Of a stretch of 64,000 nt of DNA, positions 1 through 12,016 are shown one piece after another. A model generated the notes under the pieces. That model was given only the letters and a program-made list of their open reading frames with translations, searched no databases and was not told the origin of the DNA. The translations under genes were made by a program, and so were the position numbers. The stretch comes from Athripsodes cinereus. Taxonomy: Eukaryota > Arthropoda > Insecta > Trichoptera > Leptoceridae. Each line of letters starts with the position of its first letter. Positions within the stretch are counted from its first letter, which is position 1. The stretch covers positions 5,309,237-5,373,236 of the forward strand of contig OX388307.1 of the NCBI GenBank assembly GCA_947579605.1, read 5' to 3'.

Positions 1-19
1 GTTTTTTATAGTTATTAGT

Positions 20-200
20 TTTTTTTTTTTTAAAAAAAGATAATATCTGTTTTTTTTTATAAACCCAAATACAACCTTATACACCTTTCACAGTAAGCTA
101 AAAGCTTCTGTCGTGAAAGGGGAGTTTGCCGGCACCTGGGATCGAACCCCGAACCCCTTGTTCACAAGGCCGAGACTCTACCTCCAGGCTACCGACGAAC
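20..200 (-). mobile_element. tRNA-derived SINE, copy 1
   Basis: Read on the minus strand, the element starts with a tRNA-like head. It has an A-box-like GGTAGCCTGGAGG, a B box GGTTCGATCCC, a unique body with TTGTATTTGGGTTTATA, and a T-run/A-run tail. The same sequence occurs about ten times in the window. SINEs of this design are transcribed by RNA polymerase III and copied by a partner LINE. This copy has an anticodon-region variant (TTGTGAACAAGG) relative to the copies inside the satellite. Confidence 0.88.
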
Positions 201-2929
201 TCGTTGATTATGTGTATTACCAATTAACTCAAAATTTTCAACTTGTTGAGCTATGAAACTAGACAGTTGAATTATATCTTTTTGCCTTCAAGCAGGCGGT
301 CAAGGATCACCCAAAATTGACACTGTGTCTTAGTCCCTTTTTCTATCCATTTTACTCCCTTGTATCTCCTTTCTTCCTTTCTTAAAGATAAATTGTGAAA
401 TCCAGATGAAATGTGGTTAGAAAATGTAAAGTTTCTTGTATGCTATGTTACAGTAAAGGACATTTAAATCAAATACGTGACTGAAAGAGCTTTTGGAATG
501 GCCGGAGGTCCTGGAAGCAGCGTTGAAAAGGAATAACTAAAAAAAAGAGTGAGCAACCAACCACAGGCGTAAGGTAATGTTGCTCGATCCTTATTCCCTT
601 TTTGCAATAGTTTACGAAATTTCTCCAAGTCTGGTGTAACTGTCTTTTTCAAAAACACATCATATATTATTAATGAACCTTCTAAATTCAGCGATGAGGC
701 ATGATTTATTTATTCATTTATTAACAGCTATTAATAAGCTTTTTTTATACATTAAAAAAAACATATCAAAAGATCCACAATCATAGATATCAATTTACAT
801 ATAGACATTGGATTAACAATTAAAAACATACAACATGCAGACATATATAAAAAAACAAAAACACACACAGCAGGAAGACCTTTGTCATATATATGAAAAT
901 ATCAGAACTGCAGAGAAGTTAAAAAAAATAAATATAAAATCTAAAATATAAAACAGTGTTTTTTTATATTTTATATTATTTAAATGTTGTTTCACAATGT
1001 CAACACTAAAACATTAAATTTAATTAAATATAAAATCAATTGGGCCTTTTACATGTTATATTATACATAAAAAAAAACAATTCTCATTCACAACTCAGTT
1101 GGAACAAGACGAGAACAACAATTGGCGAAGAACAAAACACAATTAGGAATCGAATTATAAAATTAAATCATTAAGAAATTTAGTCAAATCAAATCGTGAA
1201 AAATGAAAACATTGGGGTATAAAATGTCAACAAAATGTCAACAAAATGTTTGGCAATATGTAATAAATAAATTGGTCAATGTCGAATATGATGACCAATT
1301 CAATTAAACATTTAGTCAATGTTGTAAAAGGATTCGTGTTTTTAAGCGTCGCGCAGCAATTGCGTCGCATCCAGATTTTTAATAACACCAAAAATTCATT
1401 TTCCTTCAAAATTTTCGATAAAATTAGGTACACTTGGCTAAGTAAGCAAAATAAAATTTAACAGCTTGTAAGAACGTCATGCCCATTGAATATAAACAAA
1501 GTAGTGTGCATATAAATATTACATTGATTGTAACACGTGATAGTAAATAAATAATAACATAGTATATAATTACTTAACTATGTCGGTGAGTAATTTTGAT
1601 ATCGCTGCAGTTAAATCAAAACTTTGTTGTTACTAGTAATACTCGGTTTCGCTCGAAAATATAGTATTTTAAACATGATTTTGGATTAGAAATATATATT
1701 ATACAAATATATTCACAGATTCTTATGTCTTGAATGTAGAGTAGGTTAGCAGCAGGAGGAAAAGCAAAAAAAATTGGCAGTACCATGCAGGGCCCGATCT
1801 GGAGCGTATGCGAGTCGAGGTAATGCCCAGAGCGGTAAAAATGAGTGGTGGCAATCAAATTCCTGGGATCGTGAAAATGTTCTTTGACAAAATCGAAGAG
1901 ATTAAAAAATATTTGAAATTTCTATAGTTTTGGGAGCAATTATTAAAAAATATGAAATGCGGGATTTTGAGAAAATAGTCTTTAACCGAACGGAGTACAT
2001 TGTGAAATATTCCAAATTCTTATTCGTTTTTGAAAATCTCGCGATGGGGATAGAAATTTTGACTGTCAAAAAATATCACTTGAAAAATTGATAAACAATA
2101 CCAAATGGAATAACATACTCATGTCATCCTCATAAGGTATCATTATATTGGCCAGCAAATATTATTTTTGCCTGGAGCGGCTAACTAACTAGATCGGACC
2201 CTGTCGCCAACATACAAATATTTTTGACCGTTCAATCCTTATTTGATGTAAAAAATTGCGCAGAATCTAGTCAGTTTTTATAATTATTAACAATTGTATT
2301 GTGTTATTCAAACGTGCAGAACGACATATTAAATTCTCATACAGTATGATGACATGACGTCACTGTAATAGTACCTATCTCTGTCAATAAATATGTCAGA
2401 AATTTGTAATGTTTTTAGCCTAAAACGTGCATAAAGGATGTGACTATGCATAGGTAGTAGAAATTTATACTCTAGCTTGTCTAATAATTATGTTAATAGT
2501 GTACATATGTACAAACACATATACAAATGAACTAAAATATTTATTTGAACAATTAGTAGTTATTATTCACAAACAATGATTTTTATTGTTATGTACTGTT
2601 TTAATTAATTTTAGGTAAGCGATAAATCATTCACGGTTGAAAAACAAATAACGATAAAAAAACTATGGAAAGCGAAGGTACGTTAATATTGTTTGAGATG
2701 CATCAACCTACCTTTGAATGGTTTCACTGAACAGACCTTGGAGTTAGACACTGAGTTTAGATAACTATTGAAATTGAAAAAAAAAAATAATGAATTATGT
2801 ATGAAGATTAGATAGATGAAGCAAAGGCAAAGGCAAATTTGAGCAGAGCTCGTGCTTTCAAGGATAGTTTCATTAAACTTACACGTATTTTTTTTTGGCC
2901 ATATTATTTGTCTTTATTTTCCATATTCA
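201..2929. other. AT-rich stretch without a recognised gene
   Basis: Only short open frames occur and none resembles a known protein. Two weak structures lie inside: a possible hAT-like inverted-repeat pair at 1788-2203, and a possible small exon at 2615-2677. Both are listed under findings. Confidence 0.5.
1788..2203. mobile_element. Possible small hAT-like element
   Basis: The left end CAGGGCCCGATCT and the reverse complement of the right end, CAGGGTCCGATCT, agree at 12 of 13 positions. They lie 416 bp apart, and hAT ends often begin with CAG. The eight bases on each side (GTACCATG and TCGCCAAC) do not match, so no target duplication supports the call. A chance inverted repeat remains possible. 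Confidence 0.35.
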
Positions 2930-3153
2930 GACTATAGAACATGGAAAACCCTAAATCGACTAAGATCTGGTGTAGGAAACTGTCGTGACAATAGAGGACG
3001 ATGGGGCTTCCTACAAGACGAATCTTTGATGCAGCACAGGCCATGCCACACTTGTTGGAGTGTCCATTGTGTCCTATCACATGCACTAAGGAGGATATTT
3101 TTGACTCATCTCCACCTGCTGTGAGTTTTGCACAGTACTGCGGATCAGTTTGA
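2930..3153 (+). pseudogene. Non-LTR retrotransposon reverse transcriptase, C-terminal fragment
   Basis: The first frame reads TWKTLNRLRSGVGNC..RWGFLQDES. The reading then shifts near 3020 into DAAQAMPHLLECPLCP...FAQYCGSV followed by a stop at 3151-3153. The pattern LNRLRSG...C...WG, then H-x3-C within HLLECP, is the C-terminal cysteine/histidine region seen downstream of the reverse transcriptase in Jockey/R1-group insect LINEs. Everything upstream (endonuclease, RT core) is missing, as expected for a 5'-truncated copy. The frameshift and short length show that it is dead. The exact clade is not decided. Confidence 0.7.
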
Positions 3154-3605
3154 TTGGTTTATTCTGGGTTTCGACTCGATAAATAAATACTTAAATAAAT
3201 TCAGTTACGTAATTGCAGAAACTGTCTGACAAATATGTAAGTAGGTACTAATAATCCTTAAAAAACAATGACATGATTATAGAAGCAGTATTTATTTTTT
3301 ACATTTAACCACAAAATTATATTATATAACAAAGACAACAGCAATATTATAATAAATACCTAATTGAAGTTTTTTTCATCACACCAGACAATTTTTTAAG
3401 TGTGCATTCTGCACGAAAGTTAAATACGTTTCATGGTCATTTTTTGTCGGTGTTCTCGCACGCATGAACATGGAATATGGATGTCCAAGAGCCAATTTTA
3501 TTTGTTATTTCTTTGTATCTAATTGGCACGTTTTCACTATATATGTAATATCTTTTCTATCTACCGAATGCATCATGTGGTATTTATCTATTTTTCTAGG
3601 TTAAT
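3154..3605. other. AT-rich spacer
   Basis: I see no coding frame or repeat that I recognise in this stretch. Confidence 0.5.
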
Positions 3606-3613
3606 TAAGTGAA

Positions 3614-3880
3614 GTCTACTACTTGGTACTACTACTACTATACCATCACGGAATATCCCATAAGTGAGGTAGCCAGCAGACCAGCTGCACATAACAAACA
3701 TACATGCTGTCCTCTCCGTGTCAATATAAAATCAAGACATTCAGGATGGGTGGCAAACCTCATTGCTTAAACCTCAAATTTAAGATGTATATTTCTTTAT
3801 TTTTCGAACACCTGCCTTTTACAGGACACTCGAAAACTTACGGAGTGGGAGACCAATTCCTTACCGGGTGCTCCACGGGA
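3614..3880 (-). mobile_element. Family B retroposon, full-length copy
   Basis: This 267-bp element is flanked by a perfect 8-bp duplication, TAAGTGAA, at 3606-3613 and 3881-3888. On its own strand it begins TCCCGTGGAGCACCCGG, passes through GGTTTGCCACCCATCCTG, and ends GTGATGGTATAGTAGTAG. The simple trinucleotide tail at one end plus variable-length target duplications indicates LINE-type (target-primed) insertion. It has no coding capacity. It may be a SINE or the 3' end of an unidentified LINE. Confidence 0.8.
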
Positions 3881-3913
3881 TAAGTGAAATCGATAGATTT
3901 TTATTACATTCTG

Positions 3914-4115
3914 CAGGGTTACTCTTGACGCAATCTATATACGGTCTTAATCTAGTCTTGCTCTTAATCACACGACGCGCGAAGGGAGTATGGTCAAAAA
4001 TACCGCGCTACCCCTACCGCGAGATTGGTATGCGCGTATTTTTGACTAATAGTCACTTCGCGCGTCGTATGATTAAGATTAAGATCGTATTTAGATTTTG
4101 TCAAGAGTAAACCTA
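3914..4115. mobile_element. Palindromic MITE (PIF/Harbinger-like), copy 1
   Basis: The element has terminal inverted repeats CAGGGTTACTCTTGAC and is close to a full palindrome of about 200 bp. It is bounded by the 3-bp duplication CTG at 3911-3913 and 4116-4118. Internal arms share TCTTAATC...GTCTTG and the CGAAGGGA/TCGTGCG motif. It encodes no protein. C(A/T)G or T(A/T)A triplet target sites are characteristic of the PIF/Harbinger superfamily, which is the basis for the class call. Both open frames that cross it are artefacts. Confidence 0.85.
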
Positions 4116-4118
4116 CTG

Positions 4119-5068
4119 TAACTTGTTTGTTTTTAATTATAATTTTTAATTATATTATAACTATTTCAACAATATTTCCTTTCGGGAGGAGGGTTGCGTA
4201 TTTATTTTATTTACATCTTAGCAAGCCTAGAATGATGAACTGGGTATTTACGAGTAGGTATATGATGTGGAGAATACTACGGAAATGAATAGTAAATTTG
4301 ATAATACAATTTCTTATTTTGTGCTGCAGCACTGTTGGTTTGGATTACAAAACATATCGAGATTGATGATTATTAGATATTATTATGACTGACAATAAGA
4401 CGATTCTTTCAAGGATAACTACAGCTGAAGGCCAATGCGATCCCAGAAGAAAACCAACATTATCTAGACAACAACACAACTATAATACACTTTAAATTCT
4501 CCTGACAAACTCCGTATACATCACGTAAAAAATATCAATGTATCCAGCCAGACCATTAAACATTTGAATAACCTTTCTTATTGTGGACTTTATAATGATA
4601 GAATCACTCGTGTATCGGGTGCATTGCCAGAAAAAAGAGATGGAGACTCTTAAAGGTTATCTGCTATTATTTTGTTCAATAAAACGTGAAAGAACACCGA
4701 GAGGTGAATAATATTAAATATGGATCAATAAGTTCTGTGACAAGATTAAGCATAAATACATAGACATACATGTTTTTTTGTTGGAGTTAAGTTTGTTGTT
4801 AGTAATAAAACCCGGACAAAATAATGGTATCTGAGTGTGTAATAAACTTTACATTTTAACTATGATTGAATAATTCTATAAGTAAGTAATATACTTTTTA
4901 TTAAAGTTTTCAAACAATGTATTTCTAAATTTTCTAAATAGCGTAATTAGTACGGCCCTTAAATGTCACCAATGGCATTTAAGAATCTTTAGACATAATT
5001 TTATCTTGACTGAGCTCCAGATAAAGACTCGACTGTCTGTTATATGTCAAAAACGTATATTAAGCTTT
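4119..5068. other. AT-rich spacer
   Basis: No gene, RNA or repeat was recognised in this stretch. Confidence 0.5.
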
Positions 5069-5315
5069 TTCGGACATACTATACCTAAGACGTGAGCCAG
5101 ACAATCTAGAAAAAAATATTTTGTCTGGTGAAGTCGAAGGAAGAAGACGAAGGGGCCGAATATCAACAAGATGGTCAGATTATGTGAGAGATGCTGCAGG
5201 GGGTACAGTGTATGAGGCGTTTAGGCAGGCGGAGGACAGGGCGCGGTGGAAGACATTGTCGCTTGGTTGGGGTCATGGTGGTCACGATCCATTGAGGGAC
5301 CGACTTGGAAGAAGA
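5069..5315 (+). pseudogene. Non-LTR retrotransposon RT C-terminus (RTE-like)
   Basis: An FGHT motif lies in one frame at 5069. After a frameshift around 5090 the reading continues REPDNLEKNILSGEVEGRRR, then RGRISTRWSDYV, and ends EDRARWKTL. The order FGH - VEG-R-GR - RW-D - DR..W is the usual end of RTE-like and related reverse transcriptases in insect genomes. All domains upstream are missing and the frame is broken, so this is a 5'-truncated, inactive copy. It is one of several RTE-like ends in the window. Confidence 0.75.
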
Positions 5316-6157
5316 ATAAGAGTATTTGTGTTGGTCCGATGCTTAACTGTTTCTTACCAGCTTTTTTACGGATCGATATTTAAGTACATAATCAAACAAA
5401 ATTATAAAGCAGATCATAATTGACCAGGTATTAAAATTTTATATTTATGTATTTGTCTAACTCTAGACGGATACATATTTTTAATCTAAAAATAATTATT
5501 CTTTTTGCATCAATTTTTAAATTGAATACAGATACACGATATCAAAGATATAATATAATTTAGAAATGGGAAACAAAACTGTGTGAGAGAGAGAGAGAGA
5601 ATTCTATATAGGTATAGAATACCTCTTAGAACCTGTTATAAATATCTATAAATTTGTCAACCAAAGAATCTACTAACTGATTAAATGAGACAAATTTTAT
5701 GTTAAATAATTCTTATTATCTATTTTTCTCATTATTTATGCATATATTTCTTTATAATCCATCGTGTCCTTGAGTAGTAGCACGTTTTTGGCATAGAGTG
5801 GAAACACATTTTGGTTTGTAAAGATATTATTGATTTCAAACTCTTTTGTGTAATAATAGTCAGCACACGTAAGGTTCTATGTCACGGAGTGTGATTTCGA
5901 AGGTTATATTAGCCTGTTGTATTGAAATTGTGGTGGAAAATGTAGTTTAAATCAGATTATAGGTTTTTAAGTATTGCTTAATTATACCGAAATATCCCGA
6001 AGAATTCCCGGTAAAGAAAAGGTTACTCCTTTTCATCAGTTTTCAAGGGGCTGTAAGAGGCAGGTAATCATTAAAATTTAAGTTTAAGACATCAATGACA
6101 ACCATTACATCTCGCACACCTATGCGTGTAATTTCTTATCCATATTTTATTATCTTC
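5316..6157. other. AT-rich spacer with a short GA repeat
   Basis: A short (GA)n run lies at about 5584-5600. Nothing else was recognised. Confidence 0.5.
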
Positions 6158-6277
6158 AGTTCAACGATGAGGTAAAAGTCTTGATTTCTATTTTGGCACA
6201 GAGAGGACAACTTGCACGATTGTGGCGTGCATTTAGTCTACTGGCTACCCCACTAGTGGGAAATGCCGTGATGGTAA
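6158..6277 (+). mobile_element. Family B retroposon, 5'-truncated
   Basis: This carries the 3' half of family B: GATGAGGT, GTCTTGATT, a degenerate GGCACAGAGAGGACA, and CTGGCTACCCCACTAGTGGG, ending at GCCGTGATGG. It is diverged, and the trinucleotide tail is no longer visible. Confidence 0.65.
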
Positions 6278-6649
6278 GAATTGCTTAAAAAATGACAACA
6301 GGTCAAGTTGTATTGTTAAAGACTAGAACCAGTTTTAGCAAAATTCATTATAACTAAACCTTTCCTTACTAATAAAAAAAATCATTCATATGTGAGGTTT
6401 TACAACAACAAAAACACTTTCCGTAAATACCTCTTATTATCTTTTTGTGGAGAAATTGGATCTTTGCTGTTAATATTTTCCTAATTTATCAGTTCCCTTA
6501 TCTTAACCTATCAAAATCTATCCGTTCCCCGGTCTTGACCGGAGCCAAAATTCATAATTCTAATAAACAGGGTTGATAGGTAACAATGTGAATAAAATTT
6601 TAAATTTATGGTCATTTGACGGGATACAATTCTTAACTCGGATTTGAAC

Positions 6650-6930
6650 ACAAATTGACTCGAATTTCACAGTTGATCCGATGTTTTGGAATAGTGGAAT
6701 TCTAGCCTTTGTATATTCGTTCGATTCGAATTCCAGAGTTGATTCGAAGTTTTGGAATTATAGCTCTTGTATATTCGATTCGAACTTTAAAACTGATTCA
6801 AAGTTGCGGAATTCCGGAATTCCACAGATTCAGATTCAAAATTTGATTCGAAGTTTTTCATAATTGTGAAATTCTAGCCTTAGTACATTCGATTCGAATT
6901 CTTTAGTTGTTTCAACGTTTTGAATTCTGG
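6650..6930 (+). repeat. Degenerate tandem repeat, about 75-bp unit
   Basis: Four imperfect units repeat the pattern TTCGATTCGAATTC...AGTTGATTCGAAGTTTT followed by GAATTCTAGCC(T)T. The units vary by substitutions and small indels, so the array is old. The open frame through it is a by-product of the repeat. Confidence 0.65.
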
Positions 6931-7407
6931 AATAGAAGGCCCAAGTATTTTCGCAAGAATGGTTTGAATTGATAATACTGTTTTATCTACTTTACTAAGA
7001 ATGCGGCATTATAAATATAAAATAAATAATTTAAATTAGTACACCCACAACAATGCATACGCATATTTAATTATAATGATTTTTTTATAAGGATGTGTAG
7101 GTATGATTTTTTTAAATTAGTAATTAATACAAGTACATAAGTTTATTAATTATTAATTTTCTTTTAATTGTATCCACTGTTGGATAATAGGAACAAAGTG
7201 GTACCATACAATAAGGAAATATTTACTTCACACCATTACGAAACCAAAAGGTATTTTATAAGTCACAAAAAATATAGACAATAAAATACTTAGTTTAAAA
7301 AATGGACTAGCAACTTTGTAAACTGAAAAATTTATTCCGAGGACTATCCATCAAAAGATCTTTTGTTTTTATCTTTTACACTTTTTCGTAGGTTTCTGAA
7401 TGTATGT
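6931..7407. other. AT-rich spacer
   Basis: Nothing was recognised in this stretch. Confidence 0.5.
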
Positions 7408-7500
7408 ATGTCGGATGATTTATTCGACCCGTTTTATAGAACCGCTCTCAAAGGCGCAAGCTGCAAAGTTTGAAGAGCGATGTCTTTAATTTGCTCCTGA
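7408..7500 (-). pseudogene. CR1/L2-like RT C-terminus, distal part of a split copy
   Basis: On the minus strand this reads FRSKLKTSLF, followed by the degenerate element end with a CGGGTCGAATAAATCATC-like 3' tail. The upstream coding part resumes at 7921, beyond an insertion. It is homologous to the better-preserved copies at 34818-35045 (minus) and 50498-51018 (plus). Confidence 0.7.
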
Positions 7501-7916
7501 ATTCTTTATTCAAATCTTTATTAAAATAATATCGTCTTTACATCTTCATAATAGCACAGTTTAACATACTTAATACAATCATAAAAAATGTCTTCCACAC
7601 TAGCCATAGGGCTGTGTTGTGGCAGAAATACCAATGAGATATAAAACAATAGAATTATTGAAGTTAGCAAGAAAAACAAAAGAAAGCTAAAACCTTATAA
7701 TAAACGAATAAAAACAACTAGTCAAACAAAAATCAATTATTTACAAACATATCTCAACAACACTGTCAATTATAAAAATAAACACACATAACAATACACA
7801 ATGGGTCAGAGAATAGTCTAGCAATGTCAAGGAGTGAAATCCGTCTGCGAGTGAGTTATTGGCTGTGTTGGGTTAGTTGGGTTAGTAATAATTGTCATGA
7901 ACGTCAGTATATTAGT
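7501..7916 (-). mobile_element. Retroposon inserted into a CR1/L2-like copy
   Basis: This segment interrupts the RT fragment. The flanking homology breaks at 7500 and resumes at 7921, with CTGA on both sides (7497-7500 and 7917-7920) as a possible short target duplication. On the minus strand the insert ends AATAAAGATTTGAATAAAG, which looks like a 3' end with polyadenylation signals. Family unknown; no coding region was recognised. Confidence 0.5.
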
Positions 7917-7920
7917 CTGA

Positions 7921-8065
7921 TTGATTGATTTTCTTTTTTCGAAAGCCCTCGGGTTGTCAGTTCCAGATGATGGATTTTGCGACACCAAAAGCCCTATCAT
8001 AGAAGCATGACTTATTTGCTCTATTGATTTCGTCCGGCATAGTTTGTTTGCTCTATCGTCTCATG
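7921..8065 (-). pseudogene. CR1/L2-like RT C-terminus, proximal part of a split copy
   Basis: On the minus strand this reads AFGVAKSIIWN followed by a stop. The parallel motifs are AFGVARPVLWNRLPEDLR at 34.9 kb and AAPSVWNRLPTDLR at 50.8 kb. It therefore belongs to the same RT family and is separated from its end at 7408-7500 by the insertion. Stops and the insertion show that it is dead. Confidence 0.65.
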
Positions 8066-8444
8066 AGAATGTCCTTTAAAAAAGCATGTTTTCGTGAATC
8101 TTCCTTATTAAGACATTTAATATCTTCAATTCAAAATACACCCCCCATTCTGCATGCCTTATTTTAATTGACAAGGAGAGACCAATTGCTATGTTTATTA
8201 CATATAGTAAGTCTTCTGGCTACGTAGAGTTTCTATTTACATAATAAAAATATTAATACACAGACATTATTCAATAAATGCAATGTCTGATAATTGTTTT
8301 GTTTGTAAAGAATATTATTGAATAATTGTATGCAAATGCGACCTTGATACATTGTACGGTTTAATGATTGATCACAATATTCATTTGTTTTTATAGATCA
8401 TAAATGCAGGGCCGAATCGGGTTATTAGTATTTTGCTTTTCATT
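8066..8444. other. AT-rich spacer before the satellite
   Basis: No gene was recognised. Sequence resembling the satellite monomer begins at about 8445. Confidence 0.5.
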
Positions 8445-10120
8445 TTAAGAATTTGTTTGACTGTCCAATCATGATATATGGGTATTTTGATAAATTTTCA
8501 TAAAATCTTTCAAATGACAATTTTTGACAGGTAGACCTGTTAGACCTAGTAGACTATTAAATGATTTTTTCAGGAATATATTAGACAGGTCAATCATGGT
8601 TTATCGGTATTAATCGGTGTTTTGATAAATTTTGATTGAATCGTCTACATAGATATTTTTGAAAGGACTACCATGAAGTGACAATTTTAGGAATCTGTTT
8701 GACAGTTCAATCATTATTTCATAATAGAATGGTAGTTTTGACCAATTTTGATCGAAACATCGACGTGAATATTTTTGACAGGTCATCCACTAAGTGACGA
8801 TTTAATGAATACATTTGACATTTCGAACATGATCTGGTTATATGGTTTTTTCGAGAAATTTGAATCAACTCGTTTATATGACACTTTTTGACAGGTCTAC
8901 CATAAAATGATGATTGTAAGAATTTGTTCGACTGTTCAATCATGATATGGGTATTTTGATAAATTTTGTTCGAATGGTCGACGTGAATATTTTTGACAGG
9001 TCATCCATGAATTCATGATTTTAATAATATTTTGACAGTTCAATCATGATTTGGCAATTATATGACAGTTTTAAAAAAATTTGATCGAATCGTCGACATA
9101 AATTATTTCTGACAGGTCATCCATGAAGTCATGATTTTAAGAATATTTTACATTTTAATCATGTTTTGGCAATAACATGAGAGCTTGAAAAATTTTGATC
9201 GAATCGTCAACAAGAATATTTATGACAGGTCTACCATGAAATGATAATTGTAGGAATTCGTTTGACAGTTCAATCATTATTTCATAATAAAATGGTAATT
9301 TTGATAAATTTTGATCGAAACGTCGACATGAATATTTTTGACAGGTCATCCATGAAGTGATGATTTAACGAATATTTTGACAGTTAAATCGTGGTTTGGC
9401 AATAATATGGGAGTTTTAATCAATTTGGTACGAATCGTCGACATGAATATTCTCAAAATCATGATTTTGAGAATATTTTGACATTTTAATCATGTTTTGG
9501 CAATAATATGAGAGTTTTGAATAATTTTGATCGAATTGTCAAGAAGAATATTTTTGACAGGTCTACCATGGAATGATGATTTTAGGAATAAGTTTGACAG
9601 TTCAATCATGATTTCATAATAATATCGGTGTTTTGATAAATTTTGATTGAATGGTCTACATGGATATTTTTGACAGGTCATCCATGAAGTGATGATTTTA
9701 AGAATATTTTGACAATTTAATAATCATGATTTCATAATAATAATGGTAGTTTTGATAAATTTTGATCGAAACGTCGACGTGAATATTTTTGACAGGTCAT
9801 CCATGAAGTCATGATTTTAAGAATATTTTGACATTTTTATCATGTTTTGGCAATAATTGGTAATAAAAGAGCTTGAAAATTTTTGATCAAACAAAATGAA
9901 TATTTTTGACAAGTCTACCATGGAAAGATGATTTTAAGAATATTTTGAAATTTAAATCATGATTTCATAATTATATCGGTGTATTGATAAATTTTGATTG
10001 AATCGTCTACATGGATATTTTTGACAATATCGGTGTTTTGATAAATATTGATTGAATCGTCTACCTGGATATTTTTGACATGTCATCAATGAAGTGACGA
10101 TTTTAAGACTATATTTACAA

Positions 10121-10304
10121 TTTTTTTTAAAAAAAAAAGATATATCTGGGTATAATAATAATTATAAACCCAAATACAACCTTATACACCTTTCACACTA
10201 AGCTAAAAGCTTGTGCCGTGAAAGGGGAGTTTGCCGGCACCTGAGATCGAACCAACGACCCCCTGTTCTGAAGGCCGAGACTTTACCTCCAGGCTACCGA
10301 CGAA
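10121..10304 (-). mobile_element. tRNA-derived SINE, copy 2, inside the satellite
   Basis: This is the same SINE as at 20-200. It sits in the monomer context ...GACAATT | SINE | GAATTCATTCATGATTTC. The equivalent uninterrupted monomer reads GACAATTCAATCATG (for example at 15886). AATT is present on both sides and may be the target duplication. This copy carries a small expansion in the body (GGGTATAATAATAATTATAAACC). Confidence 0.88.
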
Positions 10305-11203
10305 TTCATTCATGATTTCATAATAATATGGTAATTTTGATAAATCTTGATCGAAACATCGACATGATCTTTTTTGACAGGTCATCCATGAAATCATGAT
10401 TTTAAGAATATTCTGACATTTTAATCATGTTTTGGCAATAATATGAGAGTTTTGAATAACTTGATCGAAACGTCGACATGAATATTTTTGACAGGTCATT
10501 CATGAAGTGATGATTTCAAGAATATTTTGCCAGTTCAACCATGGTTTGGCTATAATATGGGAGTTTTGCTCAATTTTGTTCGAATCGTTGACATGAATAT
10601 TTTTGACAGGTTATCCATGATTTTAATAATATTTTGACAGTTCAATCATGGTTTGGCAATAATATGAGGGTTTAGAAAATTTTTGATCGAATCGTCGACA
10701 TGAATGTTTTTGACAGGTTTAACATAAAGTAATGATTTTAAGAATATTCTGACATTTAAATCATGTTTTGGCAATAATATGAGAGCTTTGAATAATTTTG
10801 ATCGAATCGTCAGGAAGAATATTTTATGAGGGTTTTGCAAATTTTAGATCGAATCGTCTACATAGATATTCTTGACAGGTCTACCATGAAGTGATGATTT
10901 TAAGAATATTTTGACAATTTAATCATAATTTCATAATAATATGGTAGTTTTGATAAATCTTGATCGAAACATCGACATGAATATTTTTGACAAGTCCACC
11001 ATGGAAAGATGATTTTAAGAATATTTTGAAATTTCAATCATGATTTCATAATTATATCGGTGTATTGATAAATTTTGATTGAATCGTCTACATGGATATT
11101 TTTGACAATATCGGTGTTTTGATAAATTTTGATTGAATCGTCCACCTGGATATTTTTGACATGTCATCAATGAAGTGACGATTTTAAGACTATATTGACA
11201 ATT

Positions 11204-11367
11204 ATTTTTAAAAAAAAAAGATATATCTGGGTTATAAACCCAAATACAACCTTATACACCTTTCACACTAAGCTAAAAGCTTGTGCCGTGAAAGGGGAGT
11301 TTGCCGGCACCTGGGATCGAACTACGACCCCCTGTTCTGAAGGCCGAGACTTTACCTCCAGGCTACT
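11204..11367 (-). mobile_element. tRNA-derived SINE, copy 3, chimeric junction
   Basis: The tail side is in the same satellite context as the other copies. The head side stops inside the A-box region at about 11367, and the sequence jumps to a different monomer subtype (GAATGGTCGACGTGAATATT). The 5' end of the SINE and the usual flank are deleted, which fits unequal recombination inside the array. Confidence 0.82.
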
Positions 11368-11837
11368 GGAATGGTCGACGTGAATATTTTTGACAGGTCA
11401 TCCATGAATTCATGATTTTAATAATATTTTGACAATTTAATCATGATTTCATAATAATAATGGTAGTTTTGATAAATTTTGATCGAAACGTCGACGTGAA
11501 TATTTTTGACAGGTCATCCATGAAGTCATGATTTCAAGAATATTTTGACATTTTTATCATGTTTTGGCAATAATTGGTAATAAAAGAGCTTGAAAATTTT
11601 TGATCAAACAAAATGAATATTTTTGACAAGTCTACCATGGAAAGATGATTTTACGAATATTTTGAAATTTAAATCATGATTTCATAATTATATCGGTGTA
11701 TTGATAAATTTTGATTGAATCGTCTACATGGATATTTTTGACAATATCGGTGTTTTGATAAATATTGATTGAATCGTCTACCTGGATATTTTTGACATGT
11801 CATCAATGAAGTGACGATTTTAAGACTATATTTACAA

Positions 11838-12016
11838 TTTTTTTTTTTAAAAAAAGGATATATCTGGGTTTTGTTATAAACCCAAATACAACCTTATACA
11901 CCTTTCACACTAAGCTAAAAGCTTGTGCCGTGAAAGGGGAGTTTGCCGGCACCTGGGATCGAACCAACGACCCCCTGTTCTGAAGGCCGAGACTTTACCT
12001 CCAGGCTACCGACGAA
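11838..12016 (-). mobile_element. tRNA-derived SINE, copy 4, inside the satellite
   Basis: It has the same insertion point and nearly the same flanks as copy 2, about 1717 bp away. The flanking satellite (11575-12275) is near-identical to 9860-10560 apart from a few substitutions and indels. This indicates duplication of a SINE-bearing block rather than a new insertion. Confidence 0.88.

Noticed and set aside
1578..1640. ATGTCGGTGAGT as a start codon plus splice donor
   Set aside because: There is no supporting upstream promoter, acceptor or continuing exon. A match this short is likely by chance in 64 kb.
3868..4110. 80-residue plus-strand frame, and similar frames at 30961, 33593 and 56280
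   Set aside because: All translate the palindromic MITE. Similarity among them comes from the shared transposon, not from a protein family.
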